Source: an uncultured Prevotellaceae bacterium (GTDB lineage: Bacteria; Bacteroidota; Bacteroidia; Bacteroidales; Bacteroidaceae). Taken from it: a stretch of 55,044 bases of DNA. Shown here piece by piece: positions 48,825 through 55,044 of the stretch. Where the stretch lies: assembly GCA_902768105.1 (NCBI GenBank), contig CACXJZ010000043.1, positions 1-55,044 on the forward strand, written 5' to 3'. Position 1 is the stretch's first letter. Each line of letters begins with the position of its first letter. Position numbers and translations under genes: made by a program. The notes beneath the pieces were generated by a model, which ran no database searches, was not told the origin of the DNA, and was given only the letters and a program-made list of their open reading frames with translations.

Positions 48825-49593
48825 CCGCATCCTGACAGAAGGCACGCAGAAAGGCGACCGCACAGGAACGGGTACCATCAGCATCTTCGGCACGCAGAGC
48901 CGTTATCCGCTCAGCGAGGGTTTCCCCCTGCTGACCACCAAGAAGCTACACCTGAAGTCCATCATCTACGAACTCTTGTGGTTCCTGCAGGGTGACACAA
49001 ACGTACGCTACCTGCAGGAGCACGGCGTACGCATCTGGAACGAGTGGGCCGACGAGAACGGCGAGCTGGGCCCCGTCTATGGACACCAGTGGCGTGCATG
49101 GCCCGATTATAACGGAGGCGTCATCGACCAGATACAGTATGTGGTCGATCAGCTGAAGACCAACCCCAACTCACGCCGTATGATTGTCTCTGCGTGGAAC
49201 GTGGCCGAGGTCAACAAGATGGCGCTGCCCCCGTGTCACACCATCTTCCAGTTTTACGTGGCCGACGGCCGCCTGTCGCTGCAACTCTACCAGCGCTCGG
49301 CCGACACCTTCCTGGGTGTGCCGTTCAACATCGCCTCCTATGCCCTGCTGCTGCAGATGATGGCCCAGGTAACGGGTTTCGAGCCTGGCGACTTTATCCA
49401 CACCACGGGCGACACGCACCTCTACCTGAACCATCTGGAGCAGGCGAAGCTGCAGCTCACCCGCGATCCGCGTCCGCTGCCAACGATGAAGATCAATCCT
49501 GACGTGAAGAGCATCTTCGACTTCCACTTCGAGGACTTCGAACTGGAAGGCTATGACCCCTGGCCACACATCAAAGCGGAGGTGAGTGTTTAG
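48799..49593 (+). CDS. thyA: Thymidylate synthase
   Basis: The 264-residue enzyme methylates dUMP to dTMP using methylene-tetrahydrofolate. The catalytic Cys lies in [14 protein letters not shown]. The substrate-binding words [17 protein letters not shown], and [16 protein letters not shown] are present. The length equals the E. coli enzyme. It overlaps the RsmF-like gene by 26 bases and precedes folA by 33. Confidence 0.98.
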   Translation: MKQYLDILNRILTEGTQKGDRTGTGTISIFGTQSRYPLSEGFPLLTTKKLHLKSIIYELLWFLQGDTNVRYLQEHGVRIWNEWADENGELGPVYGHQWRAWPDYNGGVIDQIQYVVDQLKTNPNSRRMIVSAWNVAEVNKMALPPCHTIFQFYVADGRLSLQLYQRSADTFLGVPFNIASYALLLQMMAQVTGFEPGDFIHTTGDTHLYLNHLEQAKLQLTRDPRPLPTMKINPDVKSIFDFHFEDFELEGYDPWPHIKAEVSV

Positions 49594-49597
49594 TTTA

Positions 49598-49622
49598 CGG
49601 TTTACTGTTTACAGTTTAGAGA
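49598..49622 (+). repeat. 7-base microsatellite between thyA and folA
   Basis: Units TTTACGG, TTTACTG, TTTACAG and TTTAGAG follow each other in the intergenic gap before folA. Confidence 0.7.
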
Positions 49623-49626
49623 AGAT

Positions 49627-50103
49627 ATGATTTCGATTATTGCTGCCGTTGCCAAGAATCGTGCCATCGGCTATCAGAACAAGCTCATCTATTGGCTGCC
49701 CAACGACCTGAAGCGGTTCAAGCAGCTGACCACCGGCCACACCATCATCATGGGCAGCAACACCTTCCGTTCGCTGCCCAAGGGTGCCCTGCCCAATCGT
49801 CGTAATGTGGTGCTCTCGCGCAGCAGCAAGGACTTCCCCGGTTGCGATGTCTATACGTCGTTAGACAAGGCGCTGAAGAGCTGCCAGCCCGATGAGGACG
49901 TCTATATCATTGGTGGAGCGTCGGTTTATGAGCAGGCCATCAAGGTGGCCGACCGCCTCTGTCTGACGGAGATTGACGACGTGCCCGACGAGGCCGACAC
50001 CTTCTTCCCCGACTACAGCGACTGGCGTGTGGAAACAAAAGAGGCGCACGCGAAGGATGAGCGTCATGCCTTCGAGTACGCCTTTGTGGATTACGTGCGT
50101 TAA
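49627..50103 (+). CDS. folA: Dihydrofolate reductase
   Basis: The 158-residue enzyme regenerates tetrahydrofolate after ThyA oxidises it. The N-terminus ISIIAAVAKNRAIGYQNKLIYWLPNDLKRFK carries the catalytic Asp (LPNDL). IMGSNTFRSLP and VYIIGGASVYEQAI are NADPH-binding segments. It is paired with thyA in one unit. Confidence 0.97.
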   Translation: MISIIAAVAKNRAIGYQNKLIYWLPNDLKRFKQLTTGHTIIMGSNTFRSLPKGALPNRRNVVLSRSSKDFPGCDVYTSLDKALKSCQPDEDVYIIGGASVYEQAIKVADRLCLTEIDDVPDEADTFFPDYSDWRVETKEAHAKDERHAFEYAFVDYVR

Positions 50104-50110
50104 AGCCCGT

Positions 50111-50569
50111 TTATTTCGTTTTCTTGCTGTCTGTGCTTGTATCGATGGCCGTGTAACTCACGCGTAGCGCACCTGCCTCGCGCAGGGCGTGCTTCACGTC
50201 GGCTATGGTGCCCATGTCCGTCTTGCGGTCGGCACGTATGGAGACCACCATGCGCTCCTGGTCCTCGTCGCTCATCTGCTGGCGAACTCTCATGAGCTCG
50301 TCGCGCAGCTCGTCAACGGTCACAATCTTGTTGTTCAGCTGTATAGTGGTCTGCCGTCCGTTGTCTGTGGTTCCTATATAGACATACTGCGCCGTCGATT
50401 TGCTGGCCAGACGGTTCAGCTCCGTACCCTGAGGCACCTGATACTGCACCTTCACGTCCGACTGACGCATGTGCGTCACGATCATGAAGAAAAACAGCAC
50501 CGTAAAAATCAGGTCGGGCAATGCTGCCGTATTCAACCCTGGTACCTCGCGTTCACGTCGTCTAAACAT
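50111..50569 (-). CDS. ExbD/TolR-family protein, second copy
   Basis: The 152-residue single-pass protein (helix about 15-34, LPDLIFTVLFFFMIVTHMR) has the conserved membrane Asp in the helix, which carries protons in the ExbB-ExbD motor. The rest is the periplasmic domain. It is last in the ExbB operon. A REP-like palindrome lies just upstream (50607-50636). Confidence 0.9.
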   Translation of the reverse strand: MFRRREREVPGLNTAALPDLIFTVLFFFMIVTHMRQSDVKVQYQVPQGTELNRLASKSTAQYVYIGTTDNGRQTTIQLNNKIVTVDELRDELMRVRQQMSDEDQERMVVSIRADRKTDMGTIADVKHALREAGALRVSYTAIDTSTDSKKTK

Positions 50570-50606
50570 CTTCTATTTTTTCAATTGAAATTAATTTAAT
50601 CCTTAA

Positions 50607-50636
50607 GCCTCCCCCTTTGGGGAGGTTTGGTGGGAC
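50607..50636. repeat. REP-like palindrome between the two exbD genes
   Basis: GCCTCCCC-CTTT-GGGGAGG followed by TTTGGTGGGAC, right after the stop of the first exbD gene. It is the same type as 51577-51606 and 46432-46462. Confidence 0.8.
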
Positions 50637-50638
50637 TC

Positions 50639-51166
50639 CTATTCCTTTGGCTCTTCCTCGCTGATGCGTTGCGGACAATGTGCCATCACGCTGTCGCGCT
50701 GCTCCTGACTCAGCTGCTCCAACGGCAGTCCGAACTGCTTGCGGGCATAGCCTTCACGCACCTTGTGATAGGCCGCCACAATGGCGTTCTGCATAGCGAA
50801 GTAGGCATCGTAGCTGGTATTGCGGCTCACCTGAAGGCTCAGCACGTGCTTGTCCATCTCCGTTGTCGAGATAAAGGTCACGATGCGCTCCTGCAGCTCC
50901 TTGGGTGTCACGCGCTCATCCTCGCACGACAACTTGTCGTCGCTGTCTATGGTGATGCGCAGCACGTTCCGTTCGCTCACGTCCATCGTCTGCTGCGTCT
51001 CCTCCTCTGGAATGGCAGGCAGCACGCGGTTCAGTCCCTTGTCTGAGTCTATCGACGTGGTAACAAGGAAGAACACCAGCAGCATGAACGAGATATCAGC
51101 CGTTGCGGTAGTGTTCAGCGATGGAACACGGCGGCGCTTGTGTCTGCGAAACGTGATTTTCTTCAC
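50639..51166 (-). CDS. ExbD/TolR-family protein, first copy
   Basis: The 175-residue protein has the helix TTATADISFMLLVFFLVTTS (about 16-36) with the functional Asp. The C-terminal part is longer than usual (EQLSQEQRDSVMAHCPQRI). It follows the 121-residue membrane protein by 16 bases. Together with ExbB it would use the proton gradient to energise TonB. Confidence 0.9.
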   Translation of the reverse strand: MKKITFRRHKRRRVPSLNTTATADISFMLLVFFLVTTSIDSDKGLNRVLPAIPEEETQQTMDVSERNVLRITIDSDDKLSCEDERVTPKELQERIVTFISTTEMDKHVLSLQVSRNTSYDAYFAMQNAIVAAYHKVREGYARKQFGLPLEQLSQEQRDSVMAHCPQRISEEEPKE

Positions 51167-51182
51167 CTCTCTCCGATTTTTG

Positions 51183-51548
51183 TTATTTCAGTTTTCTTCC
51201 GATTCCCAACGAGCCGAGCGCCACGCTAATGGCAGCAATGACAAGCAGGATGACGGACGTCCAGATAAACATGTCGGTCAGCTTCAGCCAGACCACGTCC
51301 TTGAACCACTCACCATTGATGAGCATAGGTTTCGACGAGCCCAGCAGGAACGTCAGGAGGCAGACCACAAGCAGCAGGCCGCAGACCACAAAGGCAATCC
51401 CACGCGACGGTACGCCACGCGTTGGCTCCTTGACCTTCTCGTTCAGGCGCACCCTATGCACGGCCGACCATACGGCCAGACCCGTCACCACCAGCAGCAA
51501 CGCGTAAACCGCATAGAGCAGCACGTCAATAAACCAGTTCTCACCCAT
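51183..51548 (-). CDS. Small three-helix membrane protein in the ExbB operon
   Basis: The 121-residue protein has hydrophobic segments at about 7-27, 46-67 and 85-108. I do not recognise a named family. Its position between exbB and exbD genes is typical of Bacteroidota Exb operons, so it may be an accessory of the motor. Confidence 0.7.
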   Translation of the reverse strand: MGENWFIDVLLYAVYALLLVVTGLAVWSAVHRVRLNEKVKEPTRGVPSRGIAFVVCGLLLVVCLLTFLLGSSKPMLINGEWFKDVVWLKLTDMFIWTSVILLVIAAISVALGSLGIGRKLK

Positions 51549-51554
51549 AACTCC

Positions 51555-52412
51555 TTACTCCTTCACTCCTTCTAGAGCCTCCCCTTTTGGGGAGGTCTGG
51601 TGGGGCTTCTCCTTGTACTTCGCAATCGCATCCATCAGCGTGATGGCCGACTCCTCCATCTGCGACGTCAGGTGCTCAATCTTCGAGAGGATAAAGTTGT
51701 AGAACAGCTGCAGCACCACAGCCACAATGATACCGAAGATGGTCGTAATCAGCGCCACCTTCATACCCTTCGCCACGATGGTCGTCGAGATGTCGCCCGC
51801 CTCCTGTATCTGGTCGAACGCCATCACCATACCAATCACCGTACCCAGGAATCCCAGCGACGGCGCAACGGCAATAAACAGCGTAATCCACGTGCAGCCC
51901 TTCTCCAGATTGGCCGTCTGCACGCTGCCGTAGCTCACGATGCTACGCTCAATGCTGTCCAGCGACTCGTGTATGCGCAGCAGTCCCTGGTAGCAGATGC
52001 TCGCCACAGGGCCACGCGTCTCACGACAGATCTGCTTGGCACCCTCAATGTCGCCAGCCTCAATTTTCTCATCTACATCGGCCATGAACTTCTTGGCGTT
52101 AATCTCCGACATCGTCAGATACACGATGCGCTCAATGCAGAAAGCCAGACCCAGCACCAGCGCCAGCGCCACCAGCGACATGAAGCCCGTGGAGCCTTCC
52201 ATGAACTTGTTTTTCAGAACCTGGTGCAGGCCACCCTCCGCCTCGGCCACGTCGTCGCCCAGCATATCGTCGCTGACCACCATTGCCTCGGCTACCGAGT
52301 CGCTGCCGACGGCTATTGTCGTCGTATCTTCTGCGGGGCTGACCTGTGCTGCCATCGGCTGGCTGCACACCAGCAACCCACTCATTGCTAAAAGTGCTAT
52401 TAAACGTTTCAC
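51555..52412 (-). CDS. exbB: ExbB/TolQ/MotA-family proton channel protein (GTG start)
   Basis: The 285-residue protein has a signal-like helix (about 3-24), a helix at about 80-100, and the MotA/TolQ/ExbB domain (about 110-265), with CTWITLFIAVAPSLGFLGTVIGMVMAFDQI and KGMKVALITTIFGIIVAVVLQLFYN. The start is placed at GTG 52412: a -7 box lies at 52440-52447, and a longer frame to 52469 would start upstream of it. The C-terminus (HQTSPKGEALEGVKE) comes from a REP-like palindrome. It energises TonB with the ExbD proteins encoded downstream. Confidence 0.9.
   Translation of the reverse strand: MKRLIALLAMSGLLVCSQPMAAQVSPAEDTTTIAVGSDSVAEAMVVSDDMLGDDVAEAEGGLHQVLKNKFMEGSTGFMSLVALALVLGLAFCIERIVYLTMSEINAKKFMADVDEKIEAGDIEGAKQICRETRGPVASICYQGLLRIHESLDSIERSIVSYGSVQTANLEKGCTWITLFIAVAPSLGFLGTVIGMVMAFDQIQEAGDISTTIVAKGMKVALITTIFGIIVAVVLQLFYNFILSKIEHLTSQMEESAITLMDAIAKYKEKPHQTSPKGEALEGVKE
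51577..51606 (-). repeat. REP-like palindrome forming the ExbB C-terminus
   Basis: The plus strand reads GCCTCCCC-TTTT-GGGGAGG followed by TCTGGTGGGGC. On the minus strand it is translated PHQTSPKGEA, just before the last residues of ExbB. Confidence 0.8.
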
Positions 52413-52439
52413 AGTCTTCCGTTTTTGTTTTTTCGGGTG

Positions 52440-52447
52440 CAAAGGTA
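52440..52447 (-). promoter_or_regulatory. -7 box of the ExbB operon
   Basis: CAAAGGTA on the plus strand is TACCTTTG on the minus strand, 27 bases before the GTG start. Confidence 0.65.
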
Positions 52448-52534
52448 CGAAAAGTCGAGAGCAGAACAAAAGATTTTAATCTTTTTTATGCCGAGACGAA
52501 AGAAGTTCGCCATTTTTTATGGCAAAGGTAGCAT

Positions 52535-52627
52535 AAAATGCAAAAATGTAAAAATGTAAAAATGGTTAAGCGACAGCAAATTCTTCACTCTTCACTCTTC
52601 ACTCTTCACTAATTTTAATTATCTTTG
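52535..52627 (+). promoter_or_regulatory. Upstream core element plus promoter, copy 3
   Basis: TGTAAAAA units (52540-52562) are followed by the core GTTAAGCGACAGCAAATTCT (52565-52584), four TTCACTC units of 7 bases, and the -7 box TATCTTTG (52620-52627) of the SIMPL gene. One base of the core differs from copy 1. Confidence 0.75.
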
Positions 52628-52660
52628 CACCAAATATCACAAATTAAAACCGTAACAACT

Positions 52661-53356
52661 ATGGAAAAGTATGGGAAACTGATTCAGGCCGCTATCCTGG
52701 CCGTAGGACTCCTGCTGCTCGGACTGTGCATCAAGAGTGGTATTGACAACTTCACCAACAAGGACCGTCGCGTCACCGTGAAGGGACTGGCCGAGAAAGT
52801 GGTCGATGCAGACAAGGTGACGTGGAACATCTCCGTAGCCGCCGTAGGCGACAACCTCGATGCCATCTTCACCCTCCTCAACAACAACGTAGAGACCATC
52901 CAGAACTATCTGAAGGAAAACAAGCTCGAGGGCAAGGGAACGGTACGCGTCAAGTCGTTCGACATCACCGACAACAACGCCAATGTCTGGAGCGAACGCC
53001 GTCCCACCTACCGCTACTCCGTGACGCGCGGCATCACCATCACATCCAACGACACGAAGTTCATCAACGAACTGAAGCAGCGCTGCAGCGACGAGCTGCT
53101 GGGGCGCGGCATCATGCTCGAGGGCGACTATGCCAACTACGAGTACACCAAGTTCCAGGAGCTGAAGCCAGAGATGATGAGCGAGGCCATTGCCGCTGCC
53201 GAGAAGACCGCCCAGCAGTTTGCCGAGAACAGCCACTCCACCATCAACAAGATTGTAGAGGCCGGACAGGGCGAGTTCTCTATCGACGAGGCCGACATCC
53301 CCTACCAGAAGAAGGTCCGCGTGGTTTCCACCATCACCTACTCGCTGAAGGACTAA
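52661..53356 (+). CDS. SIMPL-domain protein (DUF541)
   Basis: The 231-residue protein starts at ATG 52661 with one N-terminal membrane helix (about 7-26). The SIMPL domain begins VTVKGLAEKVVDADKVTWNISV and runs to the end, with AIAAAEKTAQQFAENS. It should be anchored and face the periplasm. Family members are linked to oxidative stress and outer-membrane quality, but the function is not settled. Confidence 0.88.
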   Translation: MEKYGKLIQAAILAVGLLLLGLCIKSGIDNFTNKDRRVTVKGLAEKVVDADKVTWNISVAAVGDNLDAIFTLLNNNVETIQNYLKENKLEGKGTVRVKSFDITDNNANVWSERRPTYRYSVTRGITITSNDTKFINELKQRCSDELLGRGIMLEGDYANYEYTKFQELKPEMMSEAIAAAEKTAQQFAENSHSTINKIVEAGQGEFSIDEADIPYQKKVRVVSTITYSLKD

Positions 53357-53410
53357 GGCAGGCAAAGTGACTTACTGAATTTTATCACCATTTTTAAATA
53401 AGAGAATACA

Positions 53411-54226
53411 ATGAAATCTTTGAGAAAACTATTCGTGCTGGCATTTCTCGCGGTGTCGATGACAGCTGCCGCACAAGACGAGATGACGAAGGCCGTGATG
53501 GATTACGTGAAGGCATGCCCCTCATCCATAGTCGGCATGGACGAAAAGATGGGCGAGGCCCTGAAGCTGCTCAACCAGGAGCTCATCAAAAACTACAACG
53601 GCAAGACATCGGAGGAACTGGTGAACAACTACATGAAAACCCAATTCCTCAACGACATGGTAGAGTGTATGTTGGTTCCCTGCGTGAAGGAGTTTGTCAC
53701 GGTGGACGAGCTGAAGCAGATTACAGCAGTCATGAGCTCGCGCGAGGGCAAACTGTTCCAAGAGCACCAGAAGAAACTCAACGAGAGCGCGAACTTCGAG
53801 GAGATAGGCAAGAGCCTCATGGAGACCATCATCGCCGGCCAAGAGCCCGAGGACATCAAGCCCAATCCCTCCTGTCCGAAGTCCTATGTCAGCACGTTCA
53901 ACAAATACTATGAGGGGTCTGGCCTCAATTCCGTCGTTGACCAGATGGGCAATATGTTCGGTGACAAGAAGGACGATCCGAGTGTCCAAAAGTTAATCGC
54001 TTTCTTGAAGAAGAACATGCAGACGATATACCTGAACGGCAGCTACGGCACGATGACGATGGACGACCTGAAGTTCGGCATAAAGATGTTCCAGACGGAT
54101 GCCTGGAAACACATCATGCAGTCTCAGAACAAGTTGATGAGCGACGCACAGAATCTGGGCATGAACATCGTCTTGAGCTACGTTCTCTGGCTGACCGGGC
54201 AGGACGTGGAATTAAAAGACATGTAA
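53411..54226 (+). CDS. Secreted helical protein of unknown function
   Basis: The 271-residue protein has a signal peptide (cleavage near TAAAQD) and an otherwise helical, charged sequence. Residues about 70-135 (FLNDMVECMLVPCVKEFVTVDELKQIT, then EGKLFQEHQKKLN) resemble the DUF2059 type of periplasmic protein, only weakly. Its last codons (GAC ATG TAA) are the first repeat unit of a 22-base array that continues downstream. Confidence 0.7.
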   Translation: MKSLRKLFVLAFLAVSMTAAAQDEMTKAVMDYVKACPSSIVGMDEKMGEALKLLNQELIKNYNGKTSEELVNNYMKTQFLNDMVECMLVPCVKEFVTVDELKQITAVMSSREGKLFQEHQKKLNESANFEEIGKSLMETIIAGQEPEDIKPNPSCPKSYVSTFNKYYEGSGLNSVVDQMGNMFGDKKDDPSVQKLIAFLKKNMQTIYLNGSYGTMTMDDLKFGIKMFQTDAWKHIMQSQNKLMSDAQNLGMNIVLSYVLWLTGQDVELKDM

Positions 54227-54308
54227 CGGCTGCTTACTCGCCATGTAAAGAGGCGTTACTCGGTATGTAAAGCATGGCTACATAGTATGTAACTACACGT
54301 TACATGCC
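54221..54308. repeat. 22-base-period palindromic array B, overlapping a stop codon
   Basis: ATGTAA occurs at 54221, 54243, 54265 and 54287, exactly 22 bases apart. Each unit has GTAA-N7-TTAC symmetry (CTAC in the third). The first unit includes the stop codon of the preceding gene. Confidence 0.85.
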
Positions 54309-54330
54309 GTCAATAACGTTAAATTCAGAA

Positions 54331-54394
54331 AATAATATCATAATATCACACCGTAACCGCCTGATTGCCAGCGCGTGTGATATTATAATATTAA
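54331..54394 (+). terminator. Long A/T-rich hairpin downstream of the secreted protein gene
   Basis: ATAATATCATAATATCACAC (54332-54351) pairs with GTGTGATATTATAATATTA (54375-54393), with few mismatches, around a 23-base loop, followed by ATTTTG. It may act as a terminator or as a bidirectional signal. Confidence 0.6.
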
Positions 54395-54438
54395 TTTTGC
54401 TAAAAATAAAAATGTAAAAACACTTTTCCCCATGAAAG

Positions 54439-54470
54439 TTTGGAGGTTTCAGGAAAAATGATTACCTTTG
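54439..54470 (+). promoter_or_regulatory. Promoter without a following ORF
   Basis: TTTG at 54439-54442 and TACCTTTG at 54463-54470 have a 20-base spacer, among the best promoter matches in the window. No credible gene follows on this strand. Confidence 0.65.
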
Positions 54471-54476
54471 CAAAGT

Positions 54477-54680
54477 AAAAGTAGATATTTGAACAGCCTG
54501 AGTGAAGGCAACAGTCTAAGATAAAAGCGTATAAGAGAGGGGGCATCAGCCCCATTATAGGCCGCTTGTAGAAAAGGAACAATATAGGCGTGGAATTTCC
54601 CGCCCGTGAAACATAAGTGACACGCTCGTGAAAGTTAATTTTCGCGGGCGTGTCATTTAATTTTCACGCCCGCCTATACC
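54477..54680 (+). ncRNA. Candidate structured non-coding RNA
   Basis: Transcription from the promoter at 54439-54470 would produce RNA with no credible ORF. It contains a hairpin at about 54528-54569 (AGCG and TATAA arms around GGGG-catcag-CCCC), and then the array C hairpins, including TGACACGC...GCGTGTCA (54618-54655) and the alternative GCGGGCGTG...CACGCCCGC (54644-54672). The two pairings exclude each other. The end is uncertain. I could not match it to a known RNA family. Confidence 0.4.
54583..54676. repeat. 22-base-period palindromic array C
   Basis: CGTGAAA, CGTGAAA and CGTGTCA start at 54605, 54627 and 54649, exactly 22 bases apart. Each opens a 20-base imperfect palindrome (CGTG...CACG or CGTG...CGCG) with a 2-base spacer. 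A shorter unit, GGCGTGGAATTTCCCGCC (54587-54604), precedes them. TATAGGCG (54583) and CGCCTATA (54671) close the array as inverted ends. Confidence 0.85.
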
Positions 54681-54686
54681 CCGACG

Positions 54687-54774
54687 AGAACGGCAGTTCG
54701 TCCCTACGATCGCCGTTCTCCCTCCCTTCAATCGCCGTCCTTCGTCCCTACGTCCCGGCACCTTGTCGTCACAA
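54687..54774. repeat. 22-base-period degenerate array E
   Basis: ATCGCCGT at 54709 and 54731 are 22 bases apart, and TTCGTCCCTACG at 54697 and 54741 are 44 apart. AGAACGGC (54687-54694) and GCCGTTCT (54712-54719) are inverted repeats. It continues the phase of array C. From 54775 to 54868 I see nothing further. Confidence 0.7.
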
Positions 54775-54868
54775 AGCGTTCATCATCCTTCTTCCATCGT
54801 TAATGTCACTCACCTGGCCCCTTGAGATAATTACATAGTATAATGCACCGTTTAATGCCATGAAAAGG

Positions 54869-55044
54869 TTAGTAAGGCCAGGCTTCTTCAGGGTGCAGAG
54901 GGACATCGGGATAGGCTATCTTGTCACTTGTCAATGCCTCTTCGCGCATCCAGGCGGCGACGCTCTTGTGCATGCGCTGCTTGAAGGCGGTGCTGAAGGT
55001 GCTGTAGCTGTGGTAGCCGCTCTCCTGGGCCAGCTGCTGGGCGA
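54869..55044 (-). CDS. AraC-family transcriptional regulator, C-terminal end (partial)
   Basis: The frame is open to the right edge of the window, so only the last 58 codons are visible. They read AQQLAQESGYHSYSTFSTAFKQRMHKS, the second helix-turn-helix of AraC-type DNA-binding domains (the usual pattern is A..vGf.s.s.F.raFkk..G.sP..w). A short tail ends EEAWPY. The target is unknown. Confidence 0.8.
   Translation of the reverse strand, partial: AQQLAQESGYHSYSTFSTAFKQRMHKSVAAWMREEALTSDKIAYPDVPLHPEEAWPY

Noticed and set aside
54477-54680. Assigning the candidate RNA to 6S RNA or tmRNA
   Set aside because: The visible hairpins do not show a tRNA-like domain or a clear long bubble structure; the identity is left open.
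54650-54838. Short plus-strand ORF of 62 codons near the right end
   Set aside because: It is composed of the 22-base repeat array and has no homology-like features or start context.

Overview
This window looks like a chromosome segment from the phylum Bacteroidota, most like Prevotella or a close relative. The main reason is the promoter grammar: about a dozen genes are preceded by the Bacteroidota -7 box TAnnTTTG, often with TTTG 19-20 bases upstream. The gene content agrees: a short MetH, DUF4492 before cydAB, an RseC-Rnf cluster, a PorE-like type IX secretion lipoprotein, and TPR-HTH regulators. No rRNA, tRNA, phage, transposase or CRISPR array was seen.

Layout. 1-3.3 kb: the end of a TonB-domain protein, a TPR-HTH lipoprotein regulator, and a scar where a 3'-truncated metallo-beta-lactamase-fold gene is joined to a 5'-truncated TPR gene. 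3.4-8.8 kb: a large lipoprotein of unknown function, an intact paralogue of the truncated hydrolase, a phosphate-selective-type porin and a sodium:solute symporter. 8.8-16.9 kb: a secreted protein facing mrp, a TolC/HlyD/two-permease export operon, and a coiled-coil membrane protein. 17-20 kb: DUF4492-cydA-cydB. 20.3-25 kb: a GH29 fucosidase and GH2 beta-galactosidase operon. 25-29.3 kb: a small membrane protein, a CDF metal exporter, a His/Cys-rich peptide and a TonB receptor. 29.3-34.8 kb: RseC-rnfBCDGEA, with rnfG frameshifted. 35-41.8 kb: an operon with a lipoprotein, a DMP19-like protein, smpB, metH, a HAD hydrolase and a GHL10-like hydrolase. 41.9-47.4 kb: topB, a PorE-like lipoprotein and a sigma-factor operon. 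47.5-50.1 kb: an RsmF-like methyltransferase, thyA and folA. 50.1-52.4 kb: an ExbB/ExbD operon. 52.6-55 kb: a SIMPL protein, a secreted protein, a repeat-rich gene-free stretch and the C-terminus of an AraC-type regulator.

How the genes work together. Several sets concern energy and membrane transport: Rnf (ferredoxin:NAD with an ion gradient), cytochrome bd, the symporter and ExbB/ExbD, which would energise the TonB receptor. The glycosidases suggest growth on fucosylated, galactosylated glycans. RsmF-ThyA-FolA forms a compact housekeeping unit with the thymidylate cycle.

The most unusual content is repetitive DNA. (1) REP/REPIN-like palindromes sit in frame inside many conserved genes; one 83-base element is nearly identical in a sigma factor and a TonB receptor. 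(2) Several gene-free stretches carry palindromic arrays with an exact 22-base period but unrelated unit sequences. (3) A conserved core preceded by an A-rich microsatellite lies upstream of three unrelated promoters. (4) Short 7-9 base microsatellites occur inside genes, one of which forms a signal peptide. I do not recognise families 2 and 3 as described systems.
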